Positions 1 through 8,111 of a DNA stretch of 64,000 nt are shown here, piece by piece. Position 1 is the stretch's first letter, and each line of letters starts with the position of its first letter. The notes beneath the pieces are model-generated. The model was not told the DNA's origin and searched no databases. It saw only the letters and a program-made list of their open reading frames with translations. The DNA comes from Saccharopolyspora spinosa NRRL 18395 (GTDB lineage: Bacteria; Actinomycetota; Actinomycetes; Mycobacteriales; Pseudonocardiaceae): assembly GCF_000194155.1 (NCBI RefSeq), contig NZ_GL877883.1, positions 54,572 through 118,571 of the forward strand, given 5' to 3'. The position numbers and the translations under genes were made by a program.

Positions 1-1305
1 CGTCAGAGCCACCGTGCGAACCCGAGCCACTTTGCGAACCAGCACCACCGGAAACAGTGTCGCTGTGCGAACCCGAACCGCCGGGGCCCGAGTCTCCAGA
101 GCCGCCAGAACCGGTGCCGCTGCTCGACGTGGAACCCGAGCCAGTCGAGCCGCTGCCCGCAGAACCCGGGTTCGAGCCGCTGCCCGACGAGCCCGCACCG
201 TCACCCGACGGGCCGGCCTCTGGTCCCCCCCGTCGCCGGACGATCCCGAACCCGAGCCGGTCCCGGAAGAACCAGAACCCGCACCGTCGCCGGAGGAGCC
301 GGAACCACTACCGGTCCCGCTCCCCGAGCCGCCGTCGCCGTCCGAGCCGCCTCCGGGCGCGTCCGGGCCGCCGAACTTGGCGTTGTGCTTGCCGACCACG
401 TCGGTGCCGAAGACGTCGTCGACCTTCTTCCAGGTCTTCTCCGCCAGCTTGTCGCCCAGTTTGCCCGCGACATCCAGCTTGTCCGCGACCTTGCCGACGC
501 CTTCGGCAGCTCGCTTCCCCATCTTGCCGAGGGCCTTCATGATGTCGCCGAAGACCTCGACCAGCTTCGCCAGCTTCGGTGCCACGTTGCTGATCGTCTT
601 GATCAGCTTGGTGACGATCTTGGTGATCTTGGAGACCGTCTTGGCGATGAACGACACCGCCTGCGGCACCACCCAGGCCAGCGAAACCCCCGGCGGGGCC
701 AGCGCTTCCAGTGCGTAGGTGATCAGCCGCGAGATGCAGTCGGCGACCAGGTCGCGGACGAACTCGCGGACGAACGAGACGACCTCGCCCATCACCGTCA
801 CCACGGTGCTGATGGTGTTGGCGAGCTCCGATGCGCCAGCGAGGGCTTCGCCCTTCTCCGCGGCGTGCTGCCGGTAGGCGTCGCCTGCCGCGCCGGTCCA
901 CTGGGCCGTGTCCGCCTGGACCGCGTCGTTGTACTGGGTGGCGGCCTCGCTCACCGCCTTGGAGACGTTCGCCCAGGTCTCCCCGTACGCCTTGACGCCG
1001 TCCGGGTCGCCGGCGAACCAGTCCAGCGCCTCCTTCAGCGGCTCGACGTGCTCGATCAGCCACGACAGGCCGTAGGACAGCAGGGTGCCGATGGGGTCGG
1101 TGGCGATGCTGACCGCTTCCATCACCAGGCCGCCGTAGGCCAGGCCGGACTCGACCCAGCTCGAACCGTCGTTCAGCGACGCGACGTCGTTGATGGACTC
1201 GGCGATGCCGATACCGGTGCCCCACCCGGCATCACCGGTGCCCGCGGTGAGCGGGCCGGGCCCGTCCGGGTTCTCCTTCTGCTGCGCGACGAGCGGGTTG
1301 CTCAT
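1..1305 (-). CDS. Large WXG-type type VII secretion substrate (3' end outside window, tail frameshifted)
   Basis: ATG at 1305 overlaps the stop of the upstream EspC-like gene by 4 nt, so the two are translationally coupled. The protein begins MSNPLVAQQ. Around residue 136 it has a WTGAAGDAYR stretch, the W-x-G-x-A helix-turn-helix signature of WXG100-like domains. A long hydrophobic/amphipathic helical region (about 160-290) with Lys/Ile repeats such as SKITKIVTKLIKTI follows. From about residue 311 the protein is a Gly/Ser/Asp linker of the kind that precedes a C-terminal effector domain. The linker frame changes at a run of seven C (225-231), so the frame reaching base 1 is not the one encoding Gly/Ser. 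No toxin domain is visible because the gene leaves the window. The family (WXG/EspB-like secreted protein) is inferred from helix pattern and neighbours, not from a search. Confidence 0.72.
   Translation of the reverse strand, partial: MSNPLVAQQKENPDGPGPLTAGTGDAGWGTGIGIAESINDVASLNDGSSWVESGLAYGGLVMEAVSIATDPIGTLLSYGLSWLIEHVEPLKEALDWFAGDPDGVKAYGETWANVSKAVSEAATQYNDAVQADTAQWTGAAGDAYRQHAAEKGEALAGASELANTISTVVTVMGEVVSFVREFVRDLVADCISRLITYALEALAPPGVSLAWVVPQAVSFIAKTVSKITKIVTKLIKTISNVAPKLAKLVEVFGDIMKALGKMGKRAAEGVGKVADKLDVAGKLGDKLAEKTWKKVDDVFGTDVVGKHNAKFGGPDAPGGGSDGDGGSGSGTGSGSGSSGDGAGSGSSGTGSGSGSSGDGGDQRPARRVTVRARRAAARTRVLRAAARLARVPRRAAAPVLAALETRAPAVRVRTATLFPVVLVRKVARVRTVALT
222..234 (-). other. Apparent frameshift at a C7 (G7 on coding strand) tract
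   Basis: Above about 234 the minus-strand frame of the large WXG protein encodes Gly/Ser repeats. Below about 225 that frame turns Arg/Ala/Val-rich, while the neighbouring frame continues the same Gly/Ser/Asp pattern to base 1. The change lies at seven consecutive C (225-231). One missing G (or two extra) on the coding strand would restore a continuous Gly/Ser linker. It may be a sequencing error, a real mutation or slippage. Confidence 0.6.
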
Positions 1306-1610
1306 ACCTCGATCCCGCCGATCACGTCGCTGCCCGAGTCGTCGGCCGCCTGGTAGTCCTCGGCGGCACCGCGCACGTTCTCGGCGACCTCCCGCATGGC
1401 CTCAACGGCCTTCTGCAGGGTCTCGACGCCGTGCTGCTCCACCGGGTCGAGCATCCAGGCGAAGGGGCGGCACAGGATGCCGTACGCGTCGTTGTCCAGC
1501 GAGACCTGTTGCGAGGCGTCCACGGCGACGTTCAGCTGGTCCACCACACCGTCCACTTTGGACGCATGGGTGCGCAGGTTCTCAATGACGACGTTCATCT
1601 CGTCCGGCAT
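1302..1610 (-). CDS. EspC-like small type VII secretion protein (cassette A)
   Basis: 102 residues beginning MPDEMNVVIENLRTHASKVD, all predicted helical: two helices with a turn around YGILCRPFAWMLDP and a C-terminal EDYQAADD. Y-Q-A-A-D fits the YxxxD/E secretion signal of type VII substrates, placed near the end of helix 2 as in EspC/WXG proteins. ATG at 1610; the gene ends in a 4-nt overlap with the large WXG gene downstream and starts 33 nt after the YbaB-like gene. It probably forms a secreted heterodimer with the product of its coupled neighbour. A paralogue with the same motif (DYQATD) lies at 5410-5769. Assignment to the EspC-type family is from pattern, without a profile search. Confidence 0.75.
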   Translation of the reverse strand: MPDEMNVVIENLRTHASKVDGVVDQLNVAVDASQQVSLDNDAYGILCRPFAWMLDPVEQHGVETLQKAVEAMREVAENVRGAAEDYQAADDSGSDVIGGIEV

Positions 1611-1643
1611 CGCAAAGGGCCCCTCAGGTCAGGCACGGCACGG

Positions 1644-2249
1644 TCAGCGCAGGAAGGAACCGTTGCCGAAGTCTTCGTCGTCGAAGTCGTCCGGGCCGCG
1701 CCGCGACGGCGGTCGCTGCTGTGGAGCGGCGGGCCGCTGCGGCGGAGTCGAGGGCTGCGGGGGCGCCGGAGGCTGGCGCCGCTGCTGCGGTTCCTCGTAG
1801 TCGTCCTCGATCTCGTACCGCATCTCCTGCAGGCCGGACCCGCGCTGCTGCGGCTCGTCGTCGTCATCCGGCGGCTCCGGGAAGTACTTCCGGGCCTGCC
1901 CCAATACGTGCTGCGCGGCGGAATCCTCGAGGCCGACGGTGCCGGCGACCGCCTGCTGCATCAGCTCGGGAACCTTGGCCTGCGCGGTCTGCACGGCGCG
2001 CATGATCTCGTTGGCCAGCTTCGCCATCGGACGGTTGCTGGCGCTCTCGGAGAGCTGGAGGTTCTGCAGGATGCCGGCGGAGTTGATCGTCACCTCGATC
2101 GCGCCGTCCCGGGCGGTCTCCGTGACCGAGATCTGCTCGATCTCCTGCTGCATCCGGCCGAACTTCTCGGCTTTCTCGTTGGCCCGCTCCTGCCACTCGC
2201 GAACCATCCGCTCAGCCGCGCCGATGTCGCGTCCGAAGTCCTCAGGCAA
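1644..2249 (-). CDS. YbaB/EbfC-like protein with acidic/Gln-Pro tail (cassette A)
   Basis: 201 residues. The first about 120 have the YbaB/EbfC layout: an N-terminal coiled-coil helix rich in Glu/Gln/Arg, a beta-sheet segment (DGAIEVTINSAGILQNLQL), then a second helix (ANEIMRAVQTAQAKVPEL). The rest is a disordered Asp/Glu, Gln and Pro tail. It starts at TTG 2249 behind a purine-rich GGGGGA; no better ATG fits. YbaB proteins are nucleoid-associated DNA binders, but a YbaB-like fold is also attributed to EspL, which stabilises type VII substrates in mycobacteria. Its position as first gene of an EspC/WXG cassette makes a chaperone role at least as likely as DNA binding. A shorter paralogue is at 4973-5413. 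Confidence 0.75.
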   Translation of the reverse strand: MPEDFGRDIGAAERMVREWQERANEKAEKFGRMQQEIEQISVTETARDGAIEVTINSAGILQNLQLSESASNRPMAKLANEIMRAVQTAQAKVPELMQQAVAGTVGLEDSAAQHVLGQARKYFPEPPDDDDEPQQRGSGLQEMRYEIEDDYEEPQQRRQPPAPPQPSTPPQRPAAPQQRPPSRRGPDDFDDEDFGNGSFLR

Positions 2250-2593
2250 CCCGTCCCCCGACCCGCTCCGCCGCGCACCGGCGGGAATGTTGCGACACCA
2301 TCCGGCGACTGCGCGCGATCCCCAGCTCTGGCACAGCTTTCCTTTTCGATCTCGTCCTGCGGCGGGAACCGTACCAACCGGGAGCGCGACGTCGGTCCGG
2401 ATCTACCGGAATTCCCGTGTCGCAACGATCACGACCGGGAAGCATGGGTCGCACGTGTCCGGAAAGCACTAGGCTGGCGCTCAGAACCTGGCACACGCCG
2501 CGCCAGTTCCCCGTGTTGCCGCGCATTGCACCCGCCCCCGACCGCCCGAAGGTCGGCGTCCGCAAATCGCGCGCTTCGGTAGGGTCGGGTGCT

Positions 2594-3985
2594 GTGACAG
2601 CCGGATGGTCCACGTCGCTGGATCTGCACCTGGATCGGGTGGGCCGCCCCGACAGCCGCAAACTGGCCGAGGCGCTGCGCACCGCGATCCGCGACGGCCG
2701 CCTCCCGGCCGGCAGCCGCGTCCCCTCCACCCGCGCCCTGGCCACCGATCTAGGCGTCGCCCGCGGCACCGTCACCCGCGCCTACGACCAGTTGGTCACC
2801 GAGGGCTTCCTGCTGTCCCGCCAGGGCGCGCCCACCACCGTCGCCGAACGGTTGGCGAGCCCGGACCCGGTCGCCGCCCCGACCCACCCGGAAACCCCCG
2901 CGCCGCACTGGGACTTCCGCCCCGGCCGACCGAACCTCAGCTCCTTCCCGCGTCGGGACTGGCTGGCCGCCAGCCGCCGCGCCCTGCAGATGACCCCCGC
3001 CGGTGACCTCGACTACGGCGACCCGCAGGGCCATCCGGCGCTGCGCGAGGCCCTCACCGACTACCTCGCCCGGGTGCGCGCGGTGGCCACCACGCCGGAC
3101 CGGATCATCATCTGCAACGGCTATTCCCAGGCGTTGTCGCTGCTCAGCAAGGCCCTCAACGACCAGGGGCTGGTCTCGATCGACTTCGAGGACCCGTCCC
3201 TGCCGCAGCTGCGCGCGATCCCGGCCAGCCTCGGCATGACGGTACGCGGCGTGCCGGTCGACGGCGACGGCATCGACGTCGGGCAGCAGCTCAGCCGAGC
3301 CGTTGTGGTCACCCCGGCGCACCAGTTCCCGCTCGGCACCGCCATGAGCTCGGCCCGGCGGACGGAGCTCGTGCAACTCGCCAAGGCCGATGACCGGCTG
3401 ATCATCGAGGACGACTACGACGGCGAGTTCCGCTTCGACCGCCAGCCGATCGGATCGCTACAGGGCATGGCACCCAACCACGTCGCCTACGCGGGCACGG
3501 CCAGCAAGACCCTCGCCCCCGCACTGCGGCTCGCGTGGTTGGCGCTGCCGCCGCAGCTGGTGAAACCGGTGCGCGCGCTCAAGGAGCACAGCGGGCTGCA
3601 CGCCCCGCTGTTCGAACAGCTGGCCACGGCGGAGCTGATCCGGTCGGGAGCCTACGATCAGCATGTCCGCCGATCGCGCGCCGTCTATCGGAGACGACGG
3701 GAGCAGCTCCTCGATGCGCTGAGCGGTATGCGCGCGAACCACCGGCCTTACCCGGCCGGGATCTCGGCCGGACTGCACATCACCTTGCAGCTTGACCCGG
3801 AGGGACCGACGGAGCGAGAAGTCCTGACTCGGGCGCGGAAGCATTCGGTGGACCTCGAAGTACTCGGGCCGCACTGGGTCGCGCCCGGTGAGCACCCACC
3901 GGGCGCGGTCATCGGCTACGCCGCCCCCGCGGAGCACGCCTTCCGCCCCGCGCTGCAAGCATTGGTCGCCGTTCTGCAACGGTGA
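2594..3985 (+). CDS. MocR/PdxR-type GntR regulator with aminotransferase-like domain
   Basis: 463 residues from GTG 2594. The frame is open further upstream to 2417, but that extension has no domain character. Residues about 10-80 form a GntR winged helix (GRPDSRKLAEALRTAIRDGR, then PSTRALATDLGVARGTVTRAY). The rest is a fold-type I PLP aminotransferase-like domain, with IIEDDYDGEFRF around the cofactor and YAGTASKTLAP carrying the Schiff-base lysine. This is the MocR/PdxR architecture; members often control pyridoxal phosphate, amino-acid or transport genes using PLP or an amino-PLP adduct. It is divergent from the YbaB gene of cassette A, and no PLP synthase gene is adjacent, so its target is unknown. 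Confidence 0.85.
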   Translation: MTAGWSTSLDLHLDRVGRPDSRKLAEALRTAIRDGRLPAGSRVPSTRALATDLGVARGTVTRAYDQLVTEGFLLSRQGAPTTVAERLASPDPVAAPTHPETPAPHWDFRPGRPNLSSFPRRDWLAASRRALQMTPAGDLDYGDPQGHPALREALTDYLARVRAVATTPDRIIICNGYSQALSLLSKALNDQGLVSIDFEDPSLPQLRAIPASLGMTVRGVPVDGDGIDVGQQLSRAVVVTPAHQFPLGTAMSSARRTELVQLAKADDRLIIEDDYDGEFRFDRQPIGSLQGMAPNHVAYAGTASKTLAPALRLAWLALPPQLVKPVRALKEHSGLHAPLFEQLATAELIRSGAYDQHVRRSRAVYRRRREQLLDALSGMRANHRPYPAGISAGLHITLQLDPEGPTEREVLTRARKHSVDLEVLGPHWVAPGEHPPGAVIGYAAPAEHAFRPALQALVAVLQR

Positions 3986-4088
3986 TCCGATCGGGCGCCA
4001 CCGCCGCGTCGCCCGACATGTCCGCACACCCGAAGGGGAACACCTGTTCTATTCTGGTTTCCCCCGCCGCGACACACAGGAGACAGAG

Positions 4089-4547
4089 TTGACCGAAGAG
4101 CAGACCAGCACCGAGCAGACCGCGCCGGTCCAGCCCGAGCAGGCCCCGGCCGAGTCGACGCAGCCCGAGTCGGCCCAGCCGGAGGCCCAGTCGCAGCCCG
4201 AATCGGCCCAGCCCGAGGCCGTGCCCGCTGAGGCGCCGAAGAAGCCGCGCGCCCGCAAGCAGAGCACCGCCAAGAAGACCCGCACGATCGAGCTCACGCT
4301 GACGGTCACCGGCACGGCCGATGGCGAGTGGCAGGCCGACCTGATGCACGCGGGCAAGCGCATCGTGCAGGCCCTGCCGGTCGCGGCGGCCGCGGTGTCC
4401 AAGGCGGCCGCCGAGCTGCACCAGGACATCTCCAACACGATCGAGAGCGTGCTGAACGAAGCGCGCCAGCAGCACGAGGCGAAGCTCGCCGAGCTCGAGG
4501 CCGAGGTTGAGCGGGTCCGCAAGGCCCTCGCCGAGCTCGAATCCTGA
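4089..4547 (+). CDS. Small Pro/Glu/Ala-rich protein with C-terminal coiled coil
   Basis: 152 residues from TTG 4089, chosen because AGGAG lies 6 nt upstream; the longer open frame back to 3888 lacks an RBS and overlaps the end of the MocR gene. The N-terminal about 60 residues are low complexity (repeated QPES/AQPEA), followed by a basic patch (KKPRARKQSTAKK). A conserved-looking core has beta (RTIELTLTVTGTADGEWQAD) and helical parts, and the end is a Glu/Lys/Leu coiled coil (KLAELEAEVERVRKALAELE). Similar small proteins exist in actinomycetes, but no function is recognised. A perfect 12-bp hairpin just downstream ends the unit. Confidence 0.7.
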   Translation: MTEEQTSTEQTAPVQPEQAPAESTQPESAQPEAQSQPESAQPEAVPAEAPKKPRARKQSTAKKTRTIELTLTVTGTADGEWQADLMHAGKRIVQALPVAAAAVSKAAAELHQDISNTIESVLNEARQQHEAKLAELEAEVERVRKALAELES

Positions 4548-4558
4548 TAGCTGCAAAA

Positions 4559-4605
4559 GCAGGGCATGCCGTGCCGGCCCCTCGACGACACGGCATGCCC
4601 CGCTG
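4559..4605 (+). terminator. Hairpin after the coiled-coil protein gene
   Basis: GGGCATGCCGTG (4562-4573) pairs perfectly with CACGGCATGCCC (4589-4600), and flanking bases extend the stem. It lies directly after the stop at 4547; there is no long T run. Confidence 0.65.
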
Positions 4606-4972
4606 CAGTCCTGACCTGGTCGGCTCTGTCGCCGACCGAACTACCACGGGCAACCCGCGCGGTGGAGACTCGCAGACGCGGCAGAAGGGCCGCAACTCCG
4701 GCTCCGACCGGTCGATCAGGCCACAATGCTACGCCGCGCGACCGGTGCCTCCCGGTCACGAACGCACGCCTGCGGGCCGTCGCACCGAAATGCGGTGACG
4801 TTGGCCGAGAACTGCGCGCAGCAGTTCGGATTACTGCAGCCGCAACGTTAGTGAGTAGTTTTCACAAATCGAGCCAACTCCGGGGTTTTTTCGGATACTC
4901 GCCCCGCCTAGCCCACTGATCGACCAAGATAGCCGATCAGAACCAATCACCACTGGGCCGAGGAGGCGAATC
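4606..4972. other. Intergenic stretch upstream of cassette B
   Basis: No reading frame here has coding character. AT-richer sequence around 4850-4900 (TTTTCACAAATC, GGTTTTTTCGG) probably carries the promoter of cassette B, but no convincing -35/-10 pair can be named. GAGGAGGCG directly precedes the ATG at 4973. Confidence 0.4.
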
Positions 4973-5413
4973 ATGGCGGCGGATCTGGACGATCTGCAAC
5001 GCAAACTTGACGCGCTGAAGGAAGCTGGACGCCGAGCCGAAGAGCAGATGGGCGACTTCAGCCGAATGCGCGAGCAGATCAGCGAGCTCCAGGCTGCTGC
5101 CACGTCCGCGGACCGGTCGGTCACCGTCACCGCCAGCCCCGGCGGCGTCACCGACATCCAGTTCACCCAGGACGCCCTGCGCCTGTCCCCCGCGCAGCTG
5201 TCCAGCACCGTCATGAGCACCCTGCAACTCGCGGTCGCCGAAGCCGCCCGCAAACAGGCCGAGGTCGTGCAGGAGCACGTGCCGAACAGCGACGTGCTCG
5301 AACGCGTGATGCGTACCCAGGACGAGCTGTTCGGCAGCCACGCCGAGCAGCCGCAGCAGGCGCCGGTGGACGACGACGAGGTGCCGGACACCTTCCTCGA
5401 CGGCGGGCGGTGA
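4973..5413 (+). CDS. YbaB/EbfC-like protein (cassette B)
   Basis: 146 residues from ATG 4973 behind GAGGAGG. It has an N-terminal helix (LDDLQRKLDALKEAGRRAEE), beta segments (RSVTVTASPGGVTDIQF) and a second helix (LSSTVMSTLQLAVAEAARKQ), then a short Gln/Asp/Glu tail. This is the YbaB/EbfC layout, with a shorter tail than the cassette A paralogue. The stop overlaps the GTG of the EspC-like gene by 4 nt, so it is the first gene of a coupled three-gene unit. As in cassette A, the context (EspC-like plus WXG-like) argues for an EspL-type chaperone or accessory role in type VII secretion; DNA binding is the alternative. Function is inferred. Confidence 0.77.
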   Translation: MAADLDDLQRKLDALKEAGRRAEEQMGDFSRMREQISELQAAATSADRSVTVTASPGGVTDIQFTQDALRLSPAQLSSTVMSTLQLAVAEAARKQAEVVQEHVPNSDVLERVMRTQDELFGSHAEQPQQAPVDDDEVPDTFLDGGR

Positions 5414-5769
5414 CCATGCCCGGGTACCACGCTCCCGCCGACGCGATCATGCGCTGCGGCGGCAATGTCGGCGGGATGAGCGCCGACGCCAAGTCCATCA
5501 AGGACAAGGCCGCCGGGGCGGAGGTCCCGGAGGTCTCCTGGGGCCTGCTCGGCCTGGCCACCACCTACAGCTCCTACCGCGAGCTGCTGGACAAGTTCAA
5601 GCAGCACCTCGACGAGATGGCCGAAGGGCTGACCAAAGCCGGCGAGGACCTGACCGAGTGCGGCAAGGACTACCAGGCCACCGACCAGTCGATGGCGGAG
5701 CTACTCGGCAAGATCATCGGTGACATCGGAAAGACCGCCGGCGGCGGTGGCGGAGGTGGTTCCTGGTGA
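5410..5769 (+). CDS. EspC-like small type VII secretion protein (cassette B)
   Basis: 119 residues from GTG 5410 (ATG 5416 is an alternative). Two helices are joined by a turn containing VSWGLLGLATTY, which places a W-G pair at the WXG position. Helix 2 ends CGKDYQATDQ, whose Y-Q-A-T-D matches the YxxxD/E export motif. The C-terminus is a run of glycines ending GSW. It overlaps the YbaB-like gene by 4 nt upstream and the large WXG gene by 4 nt downstream. The core aligns by eye with the cassette A protein (DYQAADD). It is likely secreted as a dimer with the downstream product through an ESX-type machine encoded elsewhere. Confidence 0.77.
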   Translation: MTMPGYHAPADAIMRCGGNVGGMSADAKSIKDKAAGAEVPEVSWGLLGLATTYSSYRELLDKFKQHLDEMAEGLTKAGEDLTECGKDYQATDQSMAELLGKIIGDIGKTAGGGGGGGSW

Positions 5770-6995
5770 CCAGCAACGCGGAAGCGATCAGCGAGAACAG
5801 CGCGCTCAACCCGGCGGCCTCGCCGGTCGACGCCTCGGCGTTCGGAAAGCTGCCGTTCGTCAAGGACATCATCAAGGCCAACGACGACGCCGGCAAGGGC
5901 GATGTCGAGGCGCTCAAGGGCGACATCGAGAGCTACCTGTCCAGCGCGACCAGCTTCGCGCTGGACCCAATGGGCTTCCTCATCGGCACCGGCGTCGAGT
6001 TCGTGATCAACTTCGTGGCCCCGGTGCGGGACGCGATCCAGCTCGTCACCGGCGACAGCGAAGCCCTGGCCAAGGGCGCGGAAGCCTTCGCCGGCGTGCA
6101 GGGCGACATCGACAAGCTCGCCGAGAACCTGGCGAACAAGCTGGACGACGAGCTCGCCGGCTGGGACGGCGAAGCCGCCGACGCCCTGCGCAAGAAGATG
6201 GCCAAGTTCATCGACGGCGTGAAGGCCACCGGCGGCCAGGCCAACAACCTCTCGCAGCTGCTCCAGATGAGCGGCACGATGATGGAAGCCGCCGAGGGCG
6301 TCATCAAGGGCATCCTCGCCGACTTCCTGACCTGGGCGATCACTACCTGGATCACGGCAACGGCCTCGGCGGGCCCGACCTTCGGCGGCTCCATCGCCGC
6401 GGCCACCGCGGTCACCACGGCCGAAGCGGGCATCACCTGCGCCCGAGCCGCCCAGCAGATCCAGAAGATCACCAAGATCATCGGCCACATCATGGACGTG
6501 ATCACGGCGATCAAGGCGATCCTCGACGCGATCCGCATCTACGAGAGCGTCCAGCAGATCACCGACGGAAAACCGGGCGGAGACGGCGGCAAGAGCCCCG
6601 CCGACATCGGCAGCCAAATCCTCGGCGGCGTGACGAAGGAAACCGCCGACGAGCGGAAAGTCGTCGGCCAACTCGGGAAGGGCTACCAATCCGAAGCCGA
6701 AGACCGCGGCTACACCGTCGACGGCAAGTCCGGGCACGTCACGGAAATAGACAACGACGGCAACATCACCCAGCGGAACGAGGCAGGAAGAGTCGTTCGC
6801 GACGCCGACGGCAACCCGGTCACCTATCAACGAGAGGATCCATCCTACGGCGCGAAGGACTTCGCCAAGTCCGGCTTCAACCAGGTGGCCAGCGGACTCG
6901 GCTCCGCCGCTGATGCCCTGGAGAAGCAGGCCCAGGGAGGCGGTTTCACCAACGTCCCGCCGGACGAAACGATCAGCGGCGACCTCAACTGGTAA
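5766..6995 (+). CDS. Large WXG-type type VII secretion substrate (cassette B)
   Basis: 409 residues from GTG 5766, overlapping the EspC-like gene by 4 nt. An N-terminal helical region includes LAGWDGEAADALRKK, a W-x-G-x-A-A signature like the WTGAAGDAYR of cassette A. Next comes a hydrophobic helical block rich in Ala/Ile/Thr (about residues 185-270) that could be membrane-active. The last about 130 residues are hydrophilic and include DNDGNITQRNEAGRVVRDAD, reminiscent of single RHS/YD-type strands. There is no Gly/Ser linker and no recognisable catalytic domain, so it may be a complete short effector or a structural secreted protein. Frame and coupling are secure; function is inferred from context. 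Confidence 0.75.
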   Translation: MTSNAEAISENSALNPAASPVDASAFGKLPFVKDIIKANDDAGKGDVEALKGDIESYLSSATSFALDPMGFLIGTGVEFVINFVAPVRDAIQLVTGDSEALAKGAEAFAGVQGDIDKLAENLANKLDDELAGWDGEAADALRKKMAKFIDGVKATGGQANNLSQLLQMSGTMMEAAEGVIKGILADFLTWAITTWITATASAGPTFGGSIAAATAVTTAEAGITCARAAQQIQKITKIIGHIMDVITAIKAILDAIRIYESVQQITDGKPGGDGGKSPADIGSQILGGVTKETADERKVVGQLGKGYQSEAEDRGYTVDGKSGHVTEIDNDGNITQRNEAGRVVRDADGNPVTYQREDPSYGAKDFAKSGFNQVASGLGSAADALEKQAQGGGFTNVPPDETISGDLNW

Positions 6996-7010
6996 ACCAT
7001 CTGATCCAGT

Positions 7011-7047
7011 TTCGAGTGGAGGCCCCCTACCCTGCCCTCCGCTCGAA
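7011..7047. terminator. Bidirectional terminator between convergent genes
   Basis: TTCGAGTGGAGG (7011-7022) pairs with CCTCCGCTCGAA (7036-7047) with one G-T wobble, in the 56-nt gap between the stops at 6995 (plus) and 7052 (minus). It probably serves both strands. Confidence 0.65.
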
Positions 7048-7051
7048 CAAA

Positions 7052-7903
7052 TCAGCTGGACGAAAGTTGCAGCTGCTGCAAGGGAATGTGCTGGCGGTCG
7101 GCCTCTGTGCCAGCGGGGTCCTGGAAAGCGGCGGGCGGAATCCAACCGGTCAGTAAGTTCGCCCAGCCGAGCAGATCATCGATCGCTCTCGGGTTGAACA
7201 GCCATTCGCCGACCCAGCACATCACCTTGCGCCCTGAGAAGCGGAAGTACGGTCTGGGCTGAACATCTTTGCCCGCATAGGTCGCGAACGACTGGTACAG
7301 CCAGTGCAGGCGTTCCGGGGTTACCACGGCTTGCACGTATTCCGGGCTGGCTCCGGAAATGCTGTACGTAAACGCATCCGTCGATCGGCTCGGATCGCCG
7401 ATCTGCACGGTCGCGATCGGCTCCCCCTGGGAGTTCCCCTTGGAGCGGCCGAAGCCGAGCAGCCCCAGTAGCCCGCCTTGCTTCTCGCTCCGCTGGTGGA
7501 CCAAGAGCTCCGGGACCGGCGATGGCAGCTCCAGCACCGCAACGCTGGTCATAGACGTGGCAGTGCCAGACTTCGACGTGGTGACCTGCCGGTCGGTAGT
7601 GGTCGAAAAGTACGAACCAGTAGTAGCCGTGTACTTGTACGAGTTCGCGATCTGCACCACCAGCGCTGGCATGCCTTCGTAGAAACCCGCGAGCAACAGC
7701 GGAATCGCCCGCTGCTTATAGTCGTGGAACGGCGATCCGGACAGCTGGTTAAGAACGCCCTCCGGCACATCCCGCGCGATCCGCCAACCACGCTGCGCCG
7801 CCCACTGCTGGAACGGATCACCCACCATCGGAGGCTGTATCGGCTGCGAATGCGGCTGCCCCTGCATCGGTTGCTGCCACGGCTGCTGTCCCGGCTGGTT
7901 CAT
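7052..7903 (-). CDS. Protein of unknown function with Gln/Pro-rich N-terminus
   Basis: 283 residues from ATG 7903, with GGAGG 4 nt upstream; ATG 7915 is possible, and the much longer open frame upstream is not credible. The first about 30 residues are Gln/Pro/Met-rich (QPGQQPWQQPMQGQP), then a globular domain of about 250 residues begins WAAQRGWRIARDVPEGVLNQ. It contains beta-rich segments (ALVVQIANSYKY, VAVLELPSPVPELLVHQ) and a late aromatic stretch (RPYFRFSGRKVMCWVGEWLF). No signal peptide, transmembrane helix or catalytic motif is evident. Similar proteins with a disordered N-terminus and this core occur in actinomycetes, but no family or function is recognised. It converges on cassette B. 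Confidence 0.7.
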   Translation of the reverse strand: MNQPGQQPWQQPMQGQPHSQPIQPPMVGDPFQQWAAQRGWRIARDVPEGVLNQLSGSPFHDYKQRAIPLLLAGFYEGMPALVVQIANSYKYTATTGSYFSTTTDRQVTTSKSGTATSMTSVAVLELPSPVPELLVHQRSEKQGGLLGLLGFGRSKGNSQGEPIATVQIGDPSRSTDAFTYSISGASPEYVQAVVTPERLHWLYQSFATYAGKDVQPRPYFRFSGRKVMCWVGEWLFNPRAIDDLLGWANLLTGWIPPAAFQDPAGTEADRQHIPLQQLQLSSS

Positions 7904-7986
7904 CCCGCCTCCCATCACCGCCGCACACCGTAGCCGCCGAGCGCCCAACGATCCAACCACCCGACAACCTTGCCCGATCAGATGGT

Positions 7987-8037
7987 AGGTGAGGGGCACC
8001 CTTGAGCGGCTATGCCACCCAAGGGTGCCCCTCACCT
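7987..8037. terminator. 18-bp perfect hairpin, GGTGAGGGGCACC type
   Basis: AGGTGAGGGGCACCCTTG (7987-8004) pairs perfectly with 8020-8037 across a 15-nt loop. It lies between the end of the minus-strand gene at 8112 and the start of the gene at 7903, so it probably terminates the former. A closely related hairpin is at 41953-42001. Confidence 0.6.
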
Positions 8038-8111
8038 CGAAAAGCCGCAGGGGTGCGGAAGGGAACTGGCCTACTCCCACATGCGCCGAGCTGGTGGGCA
8101 TTGATGCCGCG

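Noticed and set aside
7987..8037. Possible operator for the gene at 7903
   Set aside because: Its position after a same-strand gene and the similar hairpin after rpmG favour a terminator.
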